Program-made: the position numbers and the translations under genes | Assembly: GCF_900114325.1 (NCBI RefSeq) | Contig: NZ_FOSR01000022.1 | Location: 1-40,864, forward strand | Direction: 5' to 3' | Source: Rhodanobacter glycinis | GTDB taxonomy: Bacteria; Pseudomonadota; Gammaproteobacteria; Xanthomonadales; Rhodanobacteraceae | DNA: 40,864 nt | Part shown: in pieces, positions 1 to 8,962 of the stretch | How positions within the stretch are numbered: position 1 is the first letter of the stretch | Layout of the letters: each line of letters begins with the position of its first letter | The notes under the pieces: model-generated | Database searches by the model: none | What the model saw: only the letters and a program-made list of their open reading frames with translations | Told to the model about the DNA's origin: nothing

Positions 1-2
1 TC

Positions 3-18
3 GGGGGTGTACACCCCC
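3..18. repeat. 16-bp perfect palindrome
   Basis: The bases gggggtgt are followed directly by their reverse complement, giving a 16-bp perfect palindrome with no spacer. It lies at the window edge, about 225 bp upstream of the acyltransferase start. It could be a protein-binding site or part of a repeat continuing to the left. No gene can be assigned to it. Confidence 0.5.
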
Positions 19-60
19 AACCGTTGGCCCGCAACGCTTCTCGCTCCCATGGCTGGATTT

Positions 61-180
61 ATTCCGGACAGCAGTGTGCGCAGGCAGGAATCCAGCGCCT
101 TTGCACTCAAGAGATTACAGTCGCTGGATCCCAGCTTGACCGGCCCTTCGGCCGTCGAGAGCCGCTGGGATAACGAGCAA
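61..180. repeat. degenerate copy of a dispersed GGAATCCAG-type inverted repeat
   Basis: The motif GGCAGGAATCCAGCG at 83-97 is faced by CGCTGGATCCCAGC at 122-135, with a further arm-like stretch ending in GGGATAACGAG near 166-176. The same elements in the same order, better preserved, make up the repeat at 23831-23921. The copy is mutated and interrupted. It occupies the open frame upstream of the acyltransferase, which argues that translation of that gene begins downstream at 244 and not at 7. Confidence 0.55.
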
Positions 181-243
181 AATCAGACTTTCCTTCAGGC
201 GATTTCCATCGCCATGGCGTGCAGCCGCTACACTGCGCGGCGC

Positions 244-1143
244 ATGCGATTCGATATCCATCTCCTGTACCTGTTGCTGCGCCTGCTTGGGCGTCTCCCT
301 TTGCGTACGCTGCATGGCGTGGGCTCGTTTTTCGGCCGTCTGGCGCTTTGGCGGCATGGGACGATGGCCCATACCGCAGCGGTGAACCTGGCGATTGCAC
401 GGCCCGAGCTGGATCGTGCGGCGCGTGGCCGGCTGCGCCGCGAAGCGCTGGCCGAGGTCGGCAAGTCAGGCGCGGAGATCGTGAAGATCTGGGGCGGTGG
501 CGCCGAGCGTGCACTGTCGCTGGTACGCGAGGTGCGCGGCGGTGAGTTGTTCGATGCCGCGCTGGCGGCCGGCAAGGGCGTGATCATCGCCGCGCCGCAC
601 CTGGGCTGCTGGGAACTGCTGAACTACTGGCTGTGCCGTCGCACGCCGATGGCGATCCTGTATCGGCCGCCCCACCTTGCCGCGCTGGAGCCACTGCTGC
701 GCAAGGTGCGCGGAGCGCTGGCGCCGGAGCAGGTACGTGCGGAAGGCGCGGGTGTGCGCACCTTGTACAAGCGGCTGGCCGCGGGCGGCACGGTCGGCAT
801 CCTGCCCGACCAGAAGCCGCGTGCCGGCGAGGGTCAGCTGGCGCCGTTCTTCGGTCGCGATGCACTGACCATGGTGTTGCTGCCGCGACTGGCCGCGCGC
901 ACCGGGGCCGCCGTGCTGTTCGCCTTCGCCGAGCGGCTGCCACGCGGGGTGGGGTATCGCATCCATTTCCTGCCGGCGCCGGAGGGTTTGGCCGACACGG
1001 ATACGGCGACCGCCTGCGGCGCGCTCAATCGCGGTGTCGAGGCGTGCGTGGAGCGGGCATTCACCCAATATCAATGGCATTACCGGCGCTATACGGCGAA
1101 CAACCTGCCCAATCCCTATCGCGAAGGAGCGGGACTGGTATAG
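244..1143 (+). CDS. LpxL/HtrB-family lysophospholipid acyltransferase
   Basis: This is a 299-residue member of the lipid A acyltransferase family, which transfers a fatty acyl chain to a lipid A precursor or related lipid at the inner membrane. The N-terminus is hydrophobic (residues about 6-20). The HX4E catalytic motif is visible as His119-Leu-Gly-Cys-Trp-Glu124, and a GILPDQKPR segment follows in the expected place. Length fits the family (about 300). The frame is open upstream to position 7, but that part overlaps a degenerate intergenic repeat and has no family similarity that I can see, so ATG 244 is preferred. The neighbourhood of LPS glycosyltransferases supports an envelope role. Which acyl position it modifies cannot be told from sequence. 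Confidence 0.87.
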   Translation: MRFDIHLLYLLLRLLGRLPLRTLHGVGSFFGRLALWRHGTMAHTAAVNLAIARPELDRAARGRLRREALAEVGKSGAEIVKIWGGGAERALSLVREVRGGELFDAALAAGKGVIIAAPHLGCWELLNYWLCRRTPMAILYRPPHLAALEPLLRKVRGALAPEQVRAEGAGVRTLYKRLAAGGTVGILPDQKPRAGEGQLAPFFGRDALTMVLLPRLAARTGAAVLFAFAERLPRGVGYRIHFLPAPEGLADTDTATACGALNRGVEACVERAFTQYQWHYRRYTANNLPNPYREGAGLV

Positions 1144-1173
1144 CTCTTGCGGCCCCGCCGCAGGGTCGGTGAA

Positions 1174-1263
1174 GGAGCGCACCCTGTGCGCGATGCTTCT
1201 GGCTTTTCCCGGTTTCGATTCGGTCCAAGTACAAAAAGCATCGCGCACTAAGGTGCGCCTACC
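1174..1263. repeat. REP-like long inverted repeat between convergent genes
   Basis: The left arm at 1174-1198 (beginning ggagcgcaccctg) pairs with the right arm at 1236-1263 (ending ggtgcgcctacc), with a few mismatches and a 37-nt loop. Arms built on AGGAGCGCACC...TGTGCGCGATGCTT are a dispersed intergenic repeat in Xanthomonadales and Pseudomonas, from general knowledge. It lies between the converging acyltransferase and TPR genes and could fold into a bidirectional terminator or mRNA-end stabiliser. There is no clear T-run. Confidence 0.65.
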
Positions 1264-1285
1264 TTTTCGCCTGGGGCGAGGTTGC

Positions 1286-1597
1286 TCAGGTTTTTTCCAG
1301 TCGCCGCAGAAACACGGCCATCTCTTTTTCCGCCTGCTTGTCGCCGCGTTGCCGTGCGGCGTCGATGCCTCGCTGCCAGGCGTAGGCGGCACCCGCGTCG
1401 TCACCGGCGGCGAGCAAGGCCTTGCCGAGTCCTTTCCAGGCCGCCGAATAGGCGGGGTCGAAGGCCAGTGCCTGGCGCAACTCGACTACGGCCGCGGCGG
1501 CATCGCCGGCGTCCAGCAGCGCGTTGCCCAGCGTGAGTCGCAGCAGGGCGCCATCGCGAGGCCCGCCGCATTGGGCGCGCAGGCTGTCGATATTCAT
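1286..1597 (-). CDS. small TPR-repeat protein
   Basis: This is a 103-residue protein with at least two tetratricopeptide repeats: residues about 16-49 (ending DPAYSAAW) and 50-83. A charged C-terminal tail follows. There is no signal peptide. The ATG overlaps the stop codon of the upstream ArnT-like gene (ATGA, 1594-1597), so it is probably translated by coupling from that gene. A longer open frame extends upstream but only reads the ArnT gene out of frame. TPRs mediate protein-protein contacts; coupling suggests it assists or is co-regulated with the membrane glycosyltransferase. Its partner is unknown. Confidence 0.75.
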   Translation of the reverse strand: MNIDSLRAQCGGPRDGALLRLTLGNALLDAGDAAAAVVELRQALAFDPAYSAAWKGLGKALLAAGDDAGAAYAWQRGIDAARQRGDKQAEKEMAVFLRRLEKT

Positions 1598-3321
1598 GGC
1601 AGGGTGCGGTAGCGCCAGTCGTCGGCGGAATGGATGCGTGGCGGCTGCGACGGCTCCGGCGGCGTGACGCCGCTGCGCAGGTCCGCCAGCGTGCCGGCCG
1701 GCCACACCACATCCCACGACGAGCGGAACGGCTGCGCCAGCAAGGCATAACGCAGGGCCGCCGGCGTCAGCGTGTGCGGGTGCTCCACGATCAGCCCGTC
1801 CGGATGCGCCTTGGCGAAGGCCTGGATGGACGCCGTGTCGCGCAGTTCGGTGATCGGCTGGGTCAGTCGGGCGGCAAAGTGGAATTCGCCGTCGTAGCTG
1901 CCCACATAGCCGATGGCGTGATGCTGGGCGCCGGCCATGGCCAGCAATTGCGTGGTCGGGCGCAGGTCGTAGCGATGCCACAGGGTCAGCGTGAACAGCG
2001 TGTTCAGTGCCAGCGTGCCGATCAATCCGGCAAAGGCCAGCCGGCGCATCTCGCCCCGTCCGCGCAGCAGCAGGAGCAGACCCAGCAGCACGAACAGGGC
2101 ACCGAAGTAGCGGCTGTACGGAGCCGCGCCGACCATCCATTCGCCATGCAGGCGATGGGCCGTCACCAGCGGCGGCAACACGAACATGAACAGTCCCAGC
2201 GCGATGCTGCCCACGCCCAGTGGCCAGGTGCCCAGCCACACGTGGTTGGCCAGCCCGGCGCGGCGCTCGCGCAGCAAGGCCACCGCGCCGGCCAGCAGCA
2301 GCATGGTGCCGGCCAGTTCCGGCAGCAGGTAATACAGCTGCTTGCCGCGGACCAGCGAGAACACCACGAAAGTGGGCAGCACCCAGCACAGCGCGAACCG
2401 CAGGCCCGGCGACAGTGGTCGACGCAGCATGGCCAGTGCCACCCAGGCGCGCGGCCAGCCGATGAACGGGAACAGCAGCACCGGAAGCATCAGCACGTAC
2501 CAGGGCACGGCATGCGCGTGGCTCTGCAGCGGCTCGGCCGATTTCACGCCGTGGACCACGCGTGCCGCGGTCTGGGTGAAGAACAGGCGATGGCGGTATG
2601 CATCGCCACCGGCAAACCCGGCCGGCAACGCCCAGGCCAGCAGCATCACGAGGCCCAGCAGCACGGACAACGCGCCGAAGCCGTACCAGCGGGCGCGATG
2701 GCTGCGGGCCCAGTCGCTCCACAGCGGGCCGAGCAACCACGGAAACAGCACGTGCAGCAACATCACCGGGCCCTTGGTCAGCAGCCCCAGGCCGATGCAA
2801 ACGCCGAACAGCAGCCAGCGCGGTTCCTCGCGCTGCGCCTTCGGTACTAGGCACACCAGTGCCGCCAGCACCCACATGGCCAGCAGCGCGTCGTACATGA
2901 TCTGCAGGCCGAACAGGAACGCGTAGGACAAGGCCAGCAGCATCCACGGCGCCGCTTTTGCCACCCACGGCCGGGCCGGGAACATGCGGCGCGCCAGCAC
3001 CGCCAGCAACACCAGCTCGATGGCGCCGAACGCCACTTCGAGCACGCGCGGCCATATATCGTTTGCGCCGAACACGAACCAGCCGGCATGGATCAGCCAG
3101 AACAGCAGCGGCGCCTTTTCGCTATACGGCTGGCCATTGAGGTGCGGCACCAGCCATTGGCCGTGGCTCCACATGTCCCAGGCCACCGCCAGCGTACGGG
3201 TGGAGTACAGCGGCATCGGCCCGTGCGAGAAGATCGCCAGCAGGGCAACCAGCAGCCATAGCGGCAGCCACGGCCAGAGTGATCGCAGGTGTTCGAGTCG
3301 GCTGTAGGCGCTGGATGGCAC
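1594..3321 (-). CDS. ArnT/PMT-like (GT39/GT83) polytopic glycosyltransferase, variant active site
   Basis: This is a 575-residue integral membrane protein with about a dozen hydrophobic helices. The first is at residues 15-31, followed by the large first periplasmic loop with GQPYSEKAPLLFWL. The overall pattern is that of ArnT-like lipid-linked-sugar transferases that modify lipid A, glycans or proteins on the periplasmic side. It can be aligned without gaps to the second ArnT-like protein of this window over about 40 residues. Where that protein has Asp39-Glu40, the family's acidic pair, this one has Tyr39-Ser40. It may be a distinct subfamily with another catalytic residue or donor. It is followed by a coupled TPR gene (ATGA overlap). 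Substrate unknown. Confidence 0.82.
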   Translation of the reverse strand: MPSSAYSRLEHLRSLWPWLPLWLLVALLAIFSHGPMPLYSTRTLAVAWDMWSHGQWLVPHLNGQPYSEKAPLLFWLIHAGWFVFGANDIWPRVLEVAFGAIELVLLAVLARRMFPARPWVAKAAPWMLLALSYAFLFGLQIMYDALLAMWVLAALVCLVPKAQREEPRWLLFGVCIGLGLLTKGPVMLLHVLFPWLLGPLWSDWARSHRARWYGFGALSVLLGLVMLLAWALPAGFAGGDAYRHRLFFTQTAARVVHGVKSAEPLQSHAHAVPWYVLMLPVLLFPFIGWPRAWVALAMLRRPLSPGLRFALCWVLPTFVVFSLVRGKQLYYLLPELAGTMLLLAGAVALLRERRAGLANHVWLGTWPLGVGSIALGLFMFVLPPLVTAHRLHGEWMVGAAPYSRYFGALFVLLGLLLLLRGRGEMRRLAFAGLIGTLALNTLFTLTLWHRYDLRPTTQLLAMAGAQHHAIGYVGSYDGEFHFAARLTQPITELRDTASIQAFAKAHPDGLIVEHPHTLTPAALRYALLAQPFRSSWDVVWPAGTLADLRSGVTPPEPSQPPRIHSADDWRYRTLP

Positions 3322-3360
3322 GAACGATCCTCTGGGCTAACGGCGGCAAGGCCGTGATTC

Positions 3361-3552
3361 TAGGAGCTTGGGCGGTAGAAATCTTCCGGGCTGCAAAAGC
3401 GTCTGCGTGGTCCATATTTGACCAGCTTCGCTGTTATGAAGCGCTTCGTCGCTTCTTGGCCCATAGAACCACTATGGGCCGGCGAATCGTCGAAAATCTG
3501 TCCTCACGCAGCCACTTTTTCGCCTCGAAAGTTTCTACCACCCAAGCTCCTA
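3361..3552. mobile_element. MITE-like element with 21-bp terminal inverted repeats
   Basis: The 21 bases at 3361-3381 (starting taggagcttggg) and the reverse complement of 3532-3552 differ at one position. Similarity continues less exactly for about 25 more bases inward on both sides. The 192-bp interior carries a perfect 10-bp palindrome gaagcgcttc (3438-3447) and a 9-bp stem ggcccatag/ctatgggcc with a 5-nt loop (3458-3480). It has no coding potential. These are features of a non-autonomous miniature inverted-repeat element. It separates the glycerophosphotransferase-like gene from the ArnT-like gene and so sits in the latter's upstream region. No clear target-site duplication was found. Confidence 0.6.
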
Positions 3553-3602
3553 GCGGTTTGGGTGCGTGCGAGCCGTGATCGGCCATGGACGAGGCGAAGA
3601 TG

Positions 3603-4643
3603 TCAGGCCCGGCCCCAGTATCCGATACGGCGCCTTATTTTCAGCTTTCGCCACAGGTTCAGCGGTTTGCGCCGGCGGTTGCGGCCACCGCCGGCGATGA
3701 AGGCATCGATGGCATCCAGTACGCGTTCGCTGGAACGGCCGTCGCGGTAGGGGTGGATGGCGTCGGCGTAGTCGCGGATCGCCTGCATCAGCTCGGGTGG
3801 CCTGGCCAGTGCGCGCTCGATCGCCGGCTCGAACTCCTTCGGGTCGTCGATATCGATCAGCTGCGGGCCGGGTCGGCGGTTCTTGAAAGTCACCACCGGC
3901 TTGCCAGTGAGCAGGAACTCGTTCAGCGCGGACGAGGTGTCCGAGCACATCATGTCGACCTGCGGGAACAGTTCCAGGATGTTGTCGTTCTCGGCGAACG
4001 TGAGGTACGCGTTCTGCAGCGCCTTGAACTTCGCCGTGGTCTCCGGATTCATCTTCGGGTGGAAGGTGACGATCCAGCGCCAGCGGCCGTCGCGCGACAG
4101 CCGCTTCACTTCCTCGTACAGCGTTTCGGCGGCGCTCCACGAGGGCGAGAAAGTGGAGTGGTAGAGGATCACCGGCGGCTGGCGCACCGGCGGCAGCGGG
4201 CCGCTGATCTCGCGCATGAACGGGTCGATCTTGGGGAAGCCGGTCTCGGTGACGCTGAAGTGGCCGACCTTGTCGGCAATGGCACGGAACTGCGCAGTGT
4301 CGCGCGGGCCGGTGGTGCAGTACAGGTCGAAGAAACCCCGCACGTAGATGTGCCGCGGCTTGCCAGCGTCGAAACCGTGGAAGGTTTCCACTTTCACGCC
4401 GGGGAAGAAATGCGGCACCGCGTTGGACGAGGTGATGACGGCTCGCGGTTTCCACGCGCGCACTTCGGCCACGCTGAGCAGGCGCTCGCCTTCCACCAGA
4501 TCCTCGGCGCCGGGGCCGTCGAAGAACCACGCCGCCTCATCGCCACGAGCGCGGATCGCCGCCTGGATCGGGCGCAGGATCGCCAGCGCATAGCGCTCGG
4601 AGCCGTAGAGAAGGTAGCGCTTGCTGGAATCCGGGGTGGTCAA
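3603..4643 (-). CDS. CDP-glycerol glycerophosphotransferase-like protein
   Basis: This 346-residue cytoplasmic protein resembles the TagB/TagF type. Visible family features are the segment YHSTFSPSW (around residue 160), TFHPKMNP (about 193-200) and, near the C-terminus, DMMCSDTSSALNEFLLTGKP. The last is the nucleotide-binding SDxSSxxxE pattern with a following GKP turn. The tail is strongly basic (RNRRRKP...RRR), suiting membrane association. In Gram-negative bacteria such proteins act in LPS core or capsule decoration; the exact donor is not known here. Translation begins at TTG 4643, which overlaps the stop of the upstream WaaE-like gene (TTGA), so the two are coupled. A MITE-like repeat follows the gene. 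Confidence 0.75.
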   Translation of the reverse strand: MTTPDSSKRYLLYGSERYALAILRPIQAAIRARGDEAAWFFDGPGAEDLVEGERLLSVAEVRAWKPRAVITSSNAVPHFFPGVKVETFHGFDAGKPRHIYVRGFFDLYCTTGPRDTAQFRAIADKVGHFSVTETGFPKIDPFMREISGPLPPVRQPPVILYHSTFSPSWSAAETLYEEVKRLSRDGRWRWIVTFHPKMNPETTAKFKALQNAYLTFAENDNILELFPQVDMMCSDTSSALNEFLLTGKPVVTFKNRRPGPQLIDIDDPKEFEPAIERALARPPELMQAIRDYADAIHPYRDGRSSERVLDAIDAFIAGGGRNRRRKPLNLWRKLKIRRRIGYWGRA

Positions 4644-5455
4644 TGATCGAGTCCGCTGCGGGTGAGTGCGGCCGCGGCGCTGTCACGCGAGGCGGGGTTG
4701 CGGCGCATTTCGTAGTAGCGCATGCGCTTGTAGGCGGCGTAACTGGCGGCGGTCTGGGCGATGGTGTAACCGCGCCAACCATCCAGGAAGCCGAGCCGGA
4801 ACACGTAGTCCTTGAGAAAGGCCAGCGCGAACACGAACGGCGTCTGCCACATGCGTACCGGCTTGTTCTTGTCCAGCCAGTCGCGGCACTTCAGCTCGGA
4901 GTACAGCAGCACCTTGAGCTGCTTTTCCACCAGGCTGGGATTGTTGTCGTGCAGGAACGGCGCCTTGAAGGTGATCGAGCGGCCGTCGAAGCGCAGCGAT
5001 TCATGCACGCGCGCATCGCTCCAGCGGGCCCGGTTGCGGTGGTACAGCCGTGCCATCTTCTCGCCCATCGCGGGTCGATACCAGCGCATCGGCTGGCCCA
5101 TGTACAAGGTATGGCGGCGCAGGCTGGCCGCGGCAAGGTCACCGGCCATCAGCGCGGGCAATTCCTGCTGCATCTCCTCGGCCAGCTCCGGCGACAGGTA
5201 CTCGTCAGCATCCAGCGCCAGCATCCAGTCGTTGCGGCCCTGTGTCGTCGCGAAATTGCGTTGAGGGCCGAAGCCCAGCCAGTCCTGATGGATCACCCGC
5301 GCGCCGTGCGCCTGGGCGATTGCCACCGTGTCATCCGTGCTGCCCGAATCCACCACCAGCTTCTCGGCCGCAAACGGCACGCTGTCGAGACAGCGCGCTA
5401 TCTTGGCCGCTTCGTTGCGGGTGATGACGACAAGGGTCAGCGGAAGGCTTGGCAT
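4640..5455 (-). CDS. GT2 glycosyltransferase, WaaE/KdtX-like
   Basis: This 271-residue family 2 glycosyltransferase resembles the LPS-core beta-1,4-glucosyltransferases WaaE/LgtF. The N-terminal Rossmann strand TLVVITRNEAAKIARCLDSV is followed by VVDSGSTDDT (residues 34-43), QRNFA (65-69) and the metal-binding Asp82-Ala-Asp84-Glu. The later segment MRWYRPAMGEKMARLY and His/Arg-rich stretches match the family's acceptor side. It is a cytoplasmic enzyme that adds a sugar to nascent LPS core. It is the first gene of a coupled pair with the glycerophosphotransferase-like gene. The ATG at 5455 opens onto a divergent intergenic region. Confidence 0.82.
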   Translation of the reverse strand: MPSLPLTLVVITRNEAAKIARCLDSVPFAAEKLVVDSGSTDDTVAIAQAHGARVIHQDWLGFGPQRNFATTQGRNDWMLALDADEYLSPELAEEMQQELPALMAGDLAAASLRRHTLYMGQPMRWYRPAMGEKMARLYHRNRARWSDARVHESLRFDGRSITFKAPFLHDNNPSLVEKQLKVLLYSELKCRDWLDKNKPVRMWQTPFVFALAFLKDYVFRLGFLDGWRGYTIAQTAASYAAYKRMRYYEMRRNPASRDSAAAALTRSGLDH

Positions 5456-5850
5456 GCCGGGATTTTAGCTGGATTGCAGCGGCTTCGTGATGCAGGGGGG
5501 CTTTGTGTAGCGGCCAGCCCATGTGGCTTGGGCGAGTCGGGATGCCGCTTCTGCCGAGCCTGCGATGCGCCGGTGCGCGCTGGACGCGACATGAATAACA
5601 TGTAAGGTAGTTATGCTGGCAGATTCCCCCGGTGAACTGGTCTTCAGTCACGCTGCCGCATGATCTCGCTTGGCATGTCTGGCCGGTGTGCCGCGCCGGC
5701 ACCGGGTAATATCTTGTGGGTAAGGCCATGTGGCAACGAAGTGACAAGATCGGCAGGACGGACATGCGTGTGAACGGACAGGGAACGTGGTCGCCACCGG
5801 CGGTGTCGGAAGCTGGAGTGGATGGATCATCAGGCGGGCCGAAATCACGC
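5456..5850. other. divergent intergenic region, about 395 bp
   Basis: This stretch lies between the divergent WaaE-like gene (minus) and O-antigen-ligase-like gene (plus). It should hold promoters for both directions, but I found no convincing -35/-10 pair. There is an AT-richer patch taatatct at 5707-5714 and an imperfect hairpin CCGGTGTGCCG/CGGCACCGG just before it. Codon use in the plus frame between 5716 and 5850 (GGA, CCA, TCA, AAA) is unlike the downstream gene, so I treat that part as mainly non-coding. Confidence 0.4.
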
Positions 5851-7047
5851 ATGAACAATCTGCGCCAGCTCCTGCCCGGTCGAGGGGAGGCCGTACTTGG
5901 CCTCGGCATCGGCTGGATGATGATCGGCATGCTGGTGATGCCATCGAGCGTTTCCTACAACCCGGGGCGGCTGTACCAGATCAGCCTGATCCTGTTGCTC
6001 TATGTGCCGGCGCTGTACCTGCTGTTGCGGCGGCGTGCGGCGGTCTGGCGCGAGCTGTGGCCGCAGCCGGCGTTTCGCGTATTCCTGCTGTTGCTGGCCT
6101 GGGCCACAGCGTCGCTGGGCTGGGCCCAGTTGCAGCGGACGGGCGACGAATTCGGGCGCATTCTCAGCGTGGCGCTGTTCGTGCTCGGCTGCCATCTCTG
6201 GGCCGGCGAACGGCCGCAACGCATGCGCGTGCTGTTGACCCTGGTCGGTTGGGGCATGGCGTTGTGTGCATTGGTCTACAGCGTGATGTTCCTGCGTACG
6301 ACCCCGTCGCCGGACGATTCGCGCATTGCCGGCAGTGGCGTGATCGCCACTTCGAATTACGCCGCTGCCGCGATGGGTGCGGCCTGCGTATGGCTGGCGC
6401 AACTGCCGCAACGTCGGCGTGCCGGCAGCATTGCCTGTCTGGTGGCGGTGGCATCGCTGCTGGTATTCGTCGCACTGACCCAGTCGCGCAGCGTGTGGCT
6501 GGCGCTGGCAACCTGCGCCGTACTGACGCCGCTGTGGCAACGCCGCCGCGCCACGCTGGTCGTGGCGTTGGGCGTGTTCGTGCTGGCCGTGGTCGCCCTG
6601 GCGTGGCGGCCGGAAGTGCTGATGGATCGGGGCGCATCGCACCGTCCGCAGATCCTGGTGAAGGCGCTGCACATGATCGCCCTGCATCCGTGGGTTGGCC
6701 TGGGCCAGGGCACGGATTTCGTCATCCAGGTGGGCGGAGAACATCTGACCCACAGCCATAATGTACTGACCCAGGCGGCGATCATGCTGGGCCTGCCGGG
6801 CATGCTGGTGATGATGGTGATGTGGGGACTGGTCGCGTGGAGTGGCTGGCGCCATCGTGGCGCGCCGCTGGGTCGTGTGGTGCTGGGCCTGTGGGTCTAT
6901 GCCAGCGTGGCGCTGCAGTTCGACATGCCGCAACTGCTGGACAGCCCGCGGCCGGGCTGGCTGCTGATCTGGTTGCCGTTTGCACTGGCATTGGGGCTGG
7001 AAGCGCGCGATCGCGCACGGCGTGAACCGCTGGCTCGCGTACACTAA
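5851..7047 (+). CDS. O-antigen ligase (WaaL/Wzy-like) family membrane protein
   Basis: This 398-residue polytopic protein has about ten or more hydrophobic helices and one large loop. The loop contains RPQILVKALHMIALHPWVGLGQG and HSHNVLTQAAIMLG, the Wzy_C signature in which a conserved His follows a periplasmic helix. Such proteins join lipid-linked O-antigen to lipid A-core or polymerise repeat units on the periplasmic side. In-frame ATGs at 5716 and 5764 would add 45 or 29 residues with atypical codons. ATG 5851 (MNNLRQLLPGRG) gives the usual short N-terminus before the first helix and is preferred, though ATG 5764 has an AGGA upstream and cannot be excluded. Sugar-nucleotide and glycosyltransferase genes follow. 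Confidence 0.77.
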   Translation: MNNLRQLLPGRGEAVLGLGIGWMMIGMLVMPSSVSYNPGRLYQISLILLLYVPALYLLLRRRAAVWRELWPQPAFRVFLLLLAWATASLGWAQLQRTGDEFGRILSVALFVLGCHLWAGERPQRMRVLLTLVGWGMALCALVYSVMFLRTTPSPDDSRIAGSGVIATSNYAAAAMGAACVWLAQLPQRRRAGSIACLVAVASLLVFVALTQSRSVWLALATCAVLTPLWQRRRATLVVALGVFVLAVVALAWRPEVLMDRGASHRPQILVKALHMIALHPWVGLGQGTDFVIQVGGEHLTHSHNVLTQAAIMLGLPGMLVMMVMWGLVAWSGWRHRGAPLGRVVLGLWVYASVALQFDMPQLLDSPRPGWLLIWLPFALALGLEARDRARREPLARVH

Positions 7048-7089
7048 ACCGTTGGCGCTGCGGGCGCCGGTTGCTGGCTGCGAGGATCG

Positions 7090-8028
<939 letters not shown>

Positions 8029-8029
8029 C

Positions 8030-8962
8030 GTGGCTGCGCCGCTCACCTTCTCCGTCGTCGTCACCAATTACAACTACCGCGAGTTCGTGGCCGAGGCGGT
8101 GGATGGCGCGCTGGCGCAGACGCGTGCACCGCATGAGGTGATCGTGGTGGACGACGGTTCCACCGACGGTTCGCCCGATTATCTGCGCGAGCGCTACGGT
8201 CGCGATCCTCGCGTGAAGCTGCTGTGCGGCGAGAATGGCGGCCAGCTGGCCGCTTTTCAGCGTGGATTGGCTGCCGCCGAGGGCGATCTGGTGTGCTTTC
8301 TCGACGCCGACGATCGCTGGGGCGTCGATTACCTGCGTCAGGTCGGCGAGCTGTTCGAGTCACGCAAAGACATCGATTTCGTGTTCTCCGACGTGCGCCT
8401 GGTCGGCAACGAAGCGGGCGTGCAGGGCTATGCGAAGGAAGCCACGGACCTGGGTTACACCGTGCTCGGCACCTGGGTGCACATGCGCTGGTACGGCGCG
8501 CCCACCTCGGCGCTGGCATTGCGCCGTCGGCTGGCCGAGCGCGTGCTCGACCTGCCGGGCGACTTCGTGGCGAACTGGCGCATCTCCGCCGACAACTGCC
8601 TGGTATTCGGTGCCAGCATCCTCGGCGCGAAGAAGTACTACCTGCCCACCGGCCATGTCGATTACCGCATCCACGGCCGCAACGGCTGGTGGCACGAGCA
8701 GGCGCGCATGCGCGAGTTCGCCGCGCAGTTCCGCTCGCGCTGCCTGATCAACCACTACGCCGAACGGATGCACCTGGACACGCAGGCGCTGAATCTGGCC
8801 AAGGCCGAGTTCAAGTCGCGCGCCAATCCCAGCTGGGACGATGCCCGCCTCTACGCCGACATCGCCCTGCGCGGCAGCGCGCCATGGTGGAAGCGCGCCG
8901 AGCGTGCGCTGGCGATCTTGCGGCATGGCCTGCGCGCGCGTCGGAAAAAAGCCGAAGCATGA
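8030..8962 (+). CDS. GT2 family glycosyltransferase
   Basis: This 310-residue cytoplasmic GT-A enzyme has the opening strand FSVVVTNYNYREFV, VVDDGSTDGS (residues 40-49), GENGGQLAAFQRGL (67-80) and the metal-binding DAD motif FLDADDRW (90-97). The start is GTG 8030, one base after the stop of the epimerase. The frame is open to 7859 but that part overlaps the epimerase out of frame. The stop overlaps the next GT2 gene (ATGA), so epimerase, GT2 and GT2 form one operon. Sugar and acceptor are unknown; O-antigen or core-sugar transfer is inferred from the neighbours. Confidence 0.85.
   Translation: MAAPLTFSVVVTNYNYREFVAEAVDGALAQTRAPHEVIVVDDGSTDGSPDYLRERYGRDPRVKLLCGENGGQLAAFQRGLAAAEGDLVCFLDADDRWGVDYLRQVGELFESRKDIDFVFSDVRLVGNEAGVQGYAKEATDLGYTVLGTWVHMRWYGAPTSALALRRRLAERVLDLPGDFVANWRISADNCLVFGASILGAKKYYLPTGHVDYRIHGRNGWWHEQARMREFAAQFRSRCLINHYAERMHLDTQALNLAKAEFKSRANPSWDDARLYADIALRGSAPWWKRAERALAILRHGLRARRKKAEA

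Noticed and set aside
7-243. N-terminal extension of the LpxL-family protein
   Set aside because: The stretch contains a degenerate intergenic repeat and the family N-terminus begins at 244.
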